NCBI GenBank assembly: GCA_945878835.1
Contig: CAMCUG010000042.1
Coordinates: forward strand, 1 to 9,488
Source: Chryseobacterium gleum
Lineage (GTDB): Bacteria > Bacteroidota > Bacteroidia > Flavobacteriales_D > Sanyastnellaceae
Length of the DNA: 9,488 nt
Direction: 5' to 3'
Both the position numbers and the translations under genes were made by a program. Under the pieces are notes generated by a model. The model saw only the letters and a list, made by a program, of their open reading frames with translations, did not search any database and was not told the origin of the DNA. Positions 6,799-9,488 of the stretch are shown here, one piece after another (positions within the stretch are counted from its first letter, which is position 1; every line of letters starts with the position of its first letter).

Positions 6799-7857
6799 TT
6801 ATTTGTTATTGAAGTATGCGTTAACTTTTTTTCTACTCTTGAAAATACTTAGAATATTTTTCTTGGAAACCTTGGTCTCTTCTATCCACTCTGTGCCAGC
6901 GGCATCTTTGCAAACCGATCGGATGATATAGTTTTCAATGTCGCGAGGAGCCTTGAACTTTGCTTCACGCTGGTTGTCGGAGATGTCACCTTCTATGCGA
7001 ATGAAAGGCTCGCTAGAAATGATTTCAACATACGTAAGTGCAACATTCTTCGGAGCGACCGCTAATACGGGCGTCACGCTAGTCGACTTGTTTTCGACAA
7101 GTGCATAGATTCCAGATTCTTCAAGAACGGCAGCGTAGTAATATCCGCGAGCTCCTTTTGTAGGTTTTTTTGCGCTCACGACTTTCGTCCATTCTTTATT
7201 CATGTTATTCCATTGCAACAACATAAATTGTTTTTTTACAAATTCAGACTGTTGCAAAAGCGAAGCTGTAACAGGCCTTTGAGGCATTTTTCCTTCAGGG
7301 AAATCAATTTTCAATAATTCTCGTATGATTATGATTTTATTTTCGAAGAAAGATGACACGTTGGAATTGTATAACTCTTCTTGAGACGAAAGTTTTTGAA
7401 TAGACAGTTCATTGGCTAATTCAAGGTCGTTGTATCCGCAGGTAATTGAAATATCGTTTTTGTTTGTGAAAGTGCTATCTGGACGGATGATCTCGGCAAC
7501 TACAGCGTGTGGAACAATTTCAACTGAAATTACAGGAGCCTTCTTTTTCCCTTCCTGCTCATAATTAAATGAGATACGGTCGAAGTTTAAATGTTCTTCC
7601 TTGAAGTACTCTCTTAGTTCTTTTTCTCTCTTGTAAAACAGCGCCTGTTTTTTCGCATCTGCATTCCTACTTGGTTCTTGCAATGTGACTTTAATGCCTT
7701 TGGCTAAATAAAGTTCTTCGGCGTAGACTGATAACGCGCGAATGGTGGCTTCGTTGAATTTCTCAGAGTCCTTTTCAAATTCAATGACAATAGTTGAATT
7801 TGCTTGAGCGGTCAGGAAGTAACCAGCGCAAAATAAAACAGCAATTAATTTTTTCAT
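6799..7857 (-). CDS. Exported envelope protein with degenerate OmpA-like N-terminus, first gene of the operon
   Basis: This is a 352-residue protein with signal peptide MKKLIAVLFCAGYFLTAQA (1-19). Residues 22-100 have the layout of an OmpA-C-like domain: a beta-strand with FEKDSEKFNEATIRALSVYAEEL, a strand GIKVTLQ, the helix QALFYKREKELREYFKEE where the usual ALSxxRAxxVxxYL helix would be, and a NFDRISFNYE strand. The peptidoglycan-binding Asp/Arg pair cannot be placed with certainty. Residues 137-185 are a linker with Cys140, and residues 186-340 form a module shared with the downstream 241-residue protein (FPEGK, Trp216 and Trp223, ESGIYAL at 247-253). The end is strongly basic (SIFKSRKKVNAYFNNK). 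The predicted location is the periplasm or the inner face of the outer membrane. The first gene of a three-gene operon, it is transcribed divergently from the flavoenzyme at 7970. Confidence 0.85.
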   Translation of the reverse strand: MKKLIAVLFCAGYFLTAQANSTIVIEFEKDSEKFNEATIRALSVYAEELYLAKGIKVTLQEPSRNADAKKQALFYKREKELREYFKEEHLNFDRISFNYEQEGKKKAPVISVEIVPHAVVAEIIRPDSTFTNKNDISITCGYNDLELANELSIQKLSSQEELYNSNVSSFFENKIIIIRELLKIDFPEGKMPQRPVTASLLQQSEFVKKQFMLLQWNNMNKEWTKVVSAKKPTKGARGYYYAAVLEESGIYALVENKSTSVTPVLAVAPKNVALTYVEIISSEPFIRIEGDISDNQREAKFKAPRDIENYIIRSVCKDAAGTEWIEETKVSKKNILSIFKSRKKVNAYFNNK

Positions 7858-7893
7858 AGCGTTGGGCTTTAGTGGTTCTTTTTAGTAACGCTA
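7857..7893. repeat. Short inverted repeat at the start of the three-gene operon
   Basis: The seven-base arms TAGCGTT (7857-7863) and AACGCTA (7887-7893) are perfectly complementary, with 23 bases between them. The left arm includes the first base of the operon's start codon on the minus strand. In the operon's leader RNA it could pair and hold the start region, or it could be an operator in the divergent intergenic region (7858-7969). With a 23-base spacer in AT-rich DNA, chance is a serious alternative. Confidence 0.3.
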
Positions 7894-7969
7894 TTTATTT
7901 TTTATTAATTGCCCTTCAGATAATTATTTTTTATTGTGTGACCCGCGATTTTTTTTGCAGATTTGTTTT

Positions 7970-9106
7970 ATGAATACGAGTTATTGGGAAAGAGAGACGT
8001 TTTTAGAGGGCTACGATGTGCTTGTTGTAGGTGCAGGAATTGCCGGTCTTTCAACGGCTATAGAATTGAAGAGTAAAAATCCCGATTTAAAAATCGGAGT
8101 GTTAGAACGAGGTTGGTTAAGCGATGGAGCCAGTTCAAAGAATGCCGGATTTGCTTGCTTTGGAAGCGTTTCTGAATTTGTCGATGACATGAAAGACATG
8201 TCGTTTGAGGAAGTTGTAAGCCTTGGGATTAAACGATTCCGGGGGATTGAAAAATTGGTGAGTGATTATTCTGAAGATGTATTGAAGCTTGAATGGAACG
8301 GTGGACACGAATTGTTTTTTGATGAAGATTCAGTGAGTTTTAATAAGTGTTGCAAACACGTTGACCAGTTCAATGAAGCCTTTGAAAGCGCTTTGGGAAT
8401 ACGTCCCTACACTGTTCTTAACGTCAATGAATTTCAAGAAATAAGAAATTTAATTGGTGTTATTTCGAATAAATACGAAGGCGGATTAGATACGGGCGCA
8501 AGACTTCGTGCTATGCGTGAAAGAGCATTGAACATAGGTGTTCAGCTTTTCAATGGGGTTGAAGTTATCGGGTTTCATTCGAGTGGAAGTGAAATGCAAG
8601 TGAATACTATTGTTGGAAATTGGATGGCGAAGAGACTGGCATTTTGCACAAGTTCTTTTCATGCTAATTTGTTTGTAGAGCTTCAGATGACAGCAAAGCG
8701 AAATCAAGTAATAGTTACGAAACCCATTCCCGATTTAAAATTAGACGGAACTTTTCATCATCAAGAAGGATTCAATTATTTTCGGAATATAGATGGAAGA
8801 ATCTTAATGGGCGGAATGCGTCATTTATTTCCAAATACAGAGTCCACAAGCCTTCAAGGCAACACGGAAGAAGTTGTAAGTGCTTTAACAAATTTCCTTC
8901 AACATAAAATACACACGACTTCTAAAATAGAAATTGATTTGGCTTGGAGTGGTATTTTAGGGGTGGGGAAAGATGAGCGTCCTATTGTAAGGGAAGTGGA
9001 AAAAAATGTATTTGTCGGCACCTGCCTCGGAGGAATAGGAGTGGCCATTGGTTCGCTTATTGGCGAAGAATTAGCCGGACTTATAGATTCTTCTTTTTCG
9101 AAATAA
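7970..9106 (+). CDS. FAD-dependent oxidoreductase of the DAO family (D-amino-acid/glycine-oxidase-like)
   Basis: This 378-residue flavoenzyme probably oxidises an amine or amino acid with FAD as cofactor in the cytoplasm; its substrate is unknown. The dinucleotide-binding motif GAGIAG is at 21-26, with the ribose-binding Glu46 in GVLERG and the family's post-Rossmann motif GASSKNAGF at 53-61, comparable to the SGRNAG motif of DadA/glycine-oxidase-like proteins. The substrate-domain strand FNYFRNIDGRILMGGMRH and the C-terminal GTCLGGIGVAIGSLIGEELA (about 350-369), which closes over the FAD, are typical. The ATG at 7970 is chosen over an upstream in-frame TTG at 7934, because family members begin shortly before the Rossmann strand and the extra 12 residues look like translated leader. 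There is no Shine-Dalgarno sequence, as is common in Bacteroidota. It overlaps the convergent gene by 26 bases. Confidence 0.9.
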   Translation: MNTSYWERETFLEGYDVLVVGAGIAGLSTAIELKSKNPDLKIGVLERGWLSDGASSKNAGFACFGSVSEFVDDMKDMSFEEVVSLGIKRFRGIEKLVSDYSEDVLKLEWNGGHELFFDEDSVSFNKCCKHVDQFNEAFESALGIRPYTVLNVNEFQEIRNLIGVISNKYEGGLDTGARLRAMRERALNIGVQLFNGVEVIGFHSSGSEMQVNTIVGNWMAKRLAFCTSSFHANLFVELQMTAKRNQVIVTKPIPDLKLDGTFHHQEGFNYFRNIDGRILMGGMRHLFPNTESTSLQGNTEEVVSALTNFLQHKIHTTSKIEIDLAWSGILGVGKDERPIVREVEKNVFVGTCLGGIGVAIGSLIGEELAGLIDSSFSK

Positions 9107-9488
9107 ATTCCGAAATAGCATCTGCGCAGCGCTCTCCGTCTATTGCAGCAGATACAATTCCGCCTGCATAACCGGCACCTTCACCGCAAGGAAATAGATT
9201 TTTTATTTCAGGATGATTAAACAACTCTTTGTCGCGAGGAATTCTTACGGGTGAAGAGGTGCGCGTTTCAGGAGCAAGTAGCAAAGCATTCAGTCCCGCG
9301 AAATTCGGCATCTTAGTATTGAAATGTTGAAGCGCCCCGATTAAACATTCCGAAATAAATTTCGGGAATAAATCTCTCAGGTTTGTTGATGTTATGCCCG
9401 GACTGTAGGAAGTGTCTGGAAGTGTTGTGCTTTTCTTATTGTAGATAAAATCTGTCGCGCGTTGCGCGGGAGCGAATTGATTGGAACC
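9081..9488 (-). CDS. FAD-dependent dehydrogenase (COG2509-like), C-terminal part, cut by the window edge
   Basis: The frame is open from base 9488 to the TAA at 9083-9081, giving the last 135 residues of a larger protein. Diagnostic segments are QFAPAQRATDFI at the beginning, APETRTSSPVRIPRD in the middle and LFPCGEGAGYAGGIVSAAIDGERCADAI near the end. This is the C-terminal signature of the uncharacterised NAD(P)/FAD-dependent oxidoreductases of COG2509, whose GEGAGYAGGI loop contacts the FAD. An internal Met at 9311 is not the start, because homologous sequence continues upstream. Full-length members are usually over 450 residues, so most of the protein, including the Rossmann motif, is outside the window. 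Its tail overlaps the tail of the DAO-family gene on the other strand. Confidence 0.92.
   Translation of the reverse strand, partial: GSNQFAPAQRATDFIYNKKSTTLPDTSYSPGITSTNLRDLFPKFISECLIGALQHFNTKMPNFAGLNALLLAPETRTSSPVRIPRDKELFNHPEIKNLFPCGEGAGYAGGIVSAAIDGERCADAISEFISKKKNL

Noticed and set aside
7934..7969. N-terminal extension of the DAO-family protein from a TTG at 7934
   Set aside because: The extra 12 residues lie in T-rich leader sequence and do not resemble the family, while the ATG at 7970 gives the expected distance to the FAD-binding strand.
9347..9369. Imperfect palindrome around CCGAAATAAATTTCGG
   Set aside because: It lies well inside the COG2509-like coding sequence, needs a bulge to pair, and has no nearby T-run or gene boundary; best explained as chance.

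Overview
The window looks like a stretch of a Bacteroidota chromosome, most likely from a Flavobacteriales-type bacterium. The reasons are the moderately AT-rich composition, the near absence of Shine-Dalgarno sequences before well-supported starts, a TAnnTTTG-type promoter element, and several secreted proteins whose signal peptides end in motifs such as TxAQ. The assignment below phylum level is a guess. No tRNA, rRNA, CRISPR array, insertion sequence or phage gene was seen. The window is gene-dense, and no stretch longer than about 145 bases lacks a gene.

Left part (1-2369). A secreted alpha/beta-hydrolase runs off the left edge on the minus strand. Divergent from it is a two-gene redox unit on the plus strand: a thioredoxin-reductase-like ferredoxin-NADP+ reductase followed two bases later by an adrenodoxin-type [2Fe-2S] ferredoxin, plausibly its partner. 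This unit converges on aroQ (type II 3-dehydroquinate dehydratase, shikimate pathway). The junction carries a near-perfect 27-base palindrome.

Middle part (2369-7857, minus strand). A 912-residue secreted protein (carboxypeptidase-regulatory-like N-terminus, five TPR-like repeats, a long charged coiled-coil region and a conserved-looking C-terminal motif) overlaps aroQ by one base (TAATG). Upstream of it, a clear intrinsic terminator with a UUCG tetraloop closes a tight three-gene operon of exported proteins of unknown function (352, 241 and 292 residues). The 241-residue protein is a paralogue of the C-terminal part of the 352-residue protein, whose N-terminus resembles a degenerate OmpA-like domain. 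This operon, together with the 912-residue protein, is the least understood part of the window and looks like a cell-envelope system.

Right part (7970-9488). A DAO-family FAD-dependent oxidoreductase on the plus strand overlaps, tail to tail by 26 bases, the C-terminal part of a second flavoprotein (COG2509-like) that runs off the right edge on the minus strand.

In short, the window mixes housekeeping metabolism (aroQ, FNR/ferredoxin, flavoenzymes) with a lineage-specific set of exported envelope proteins. I found no convincing defence system, mobile element or other known accessory system.
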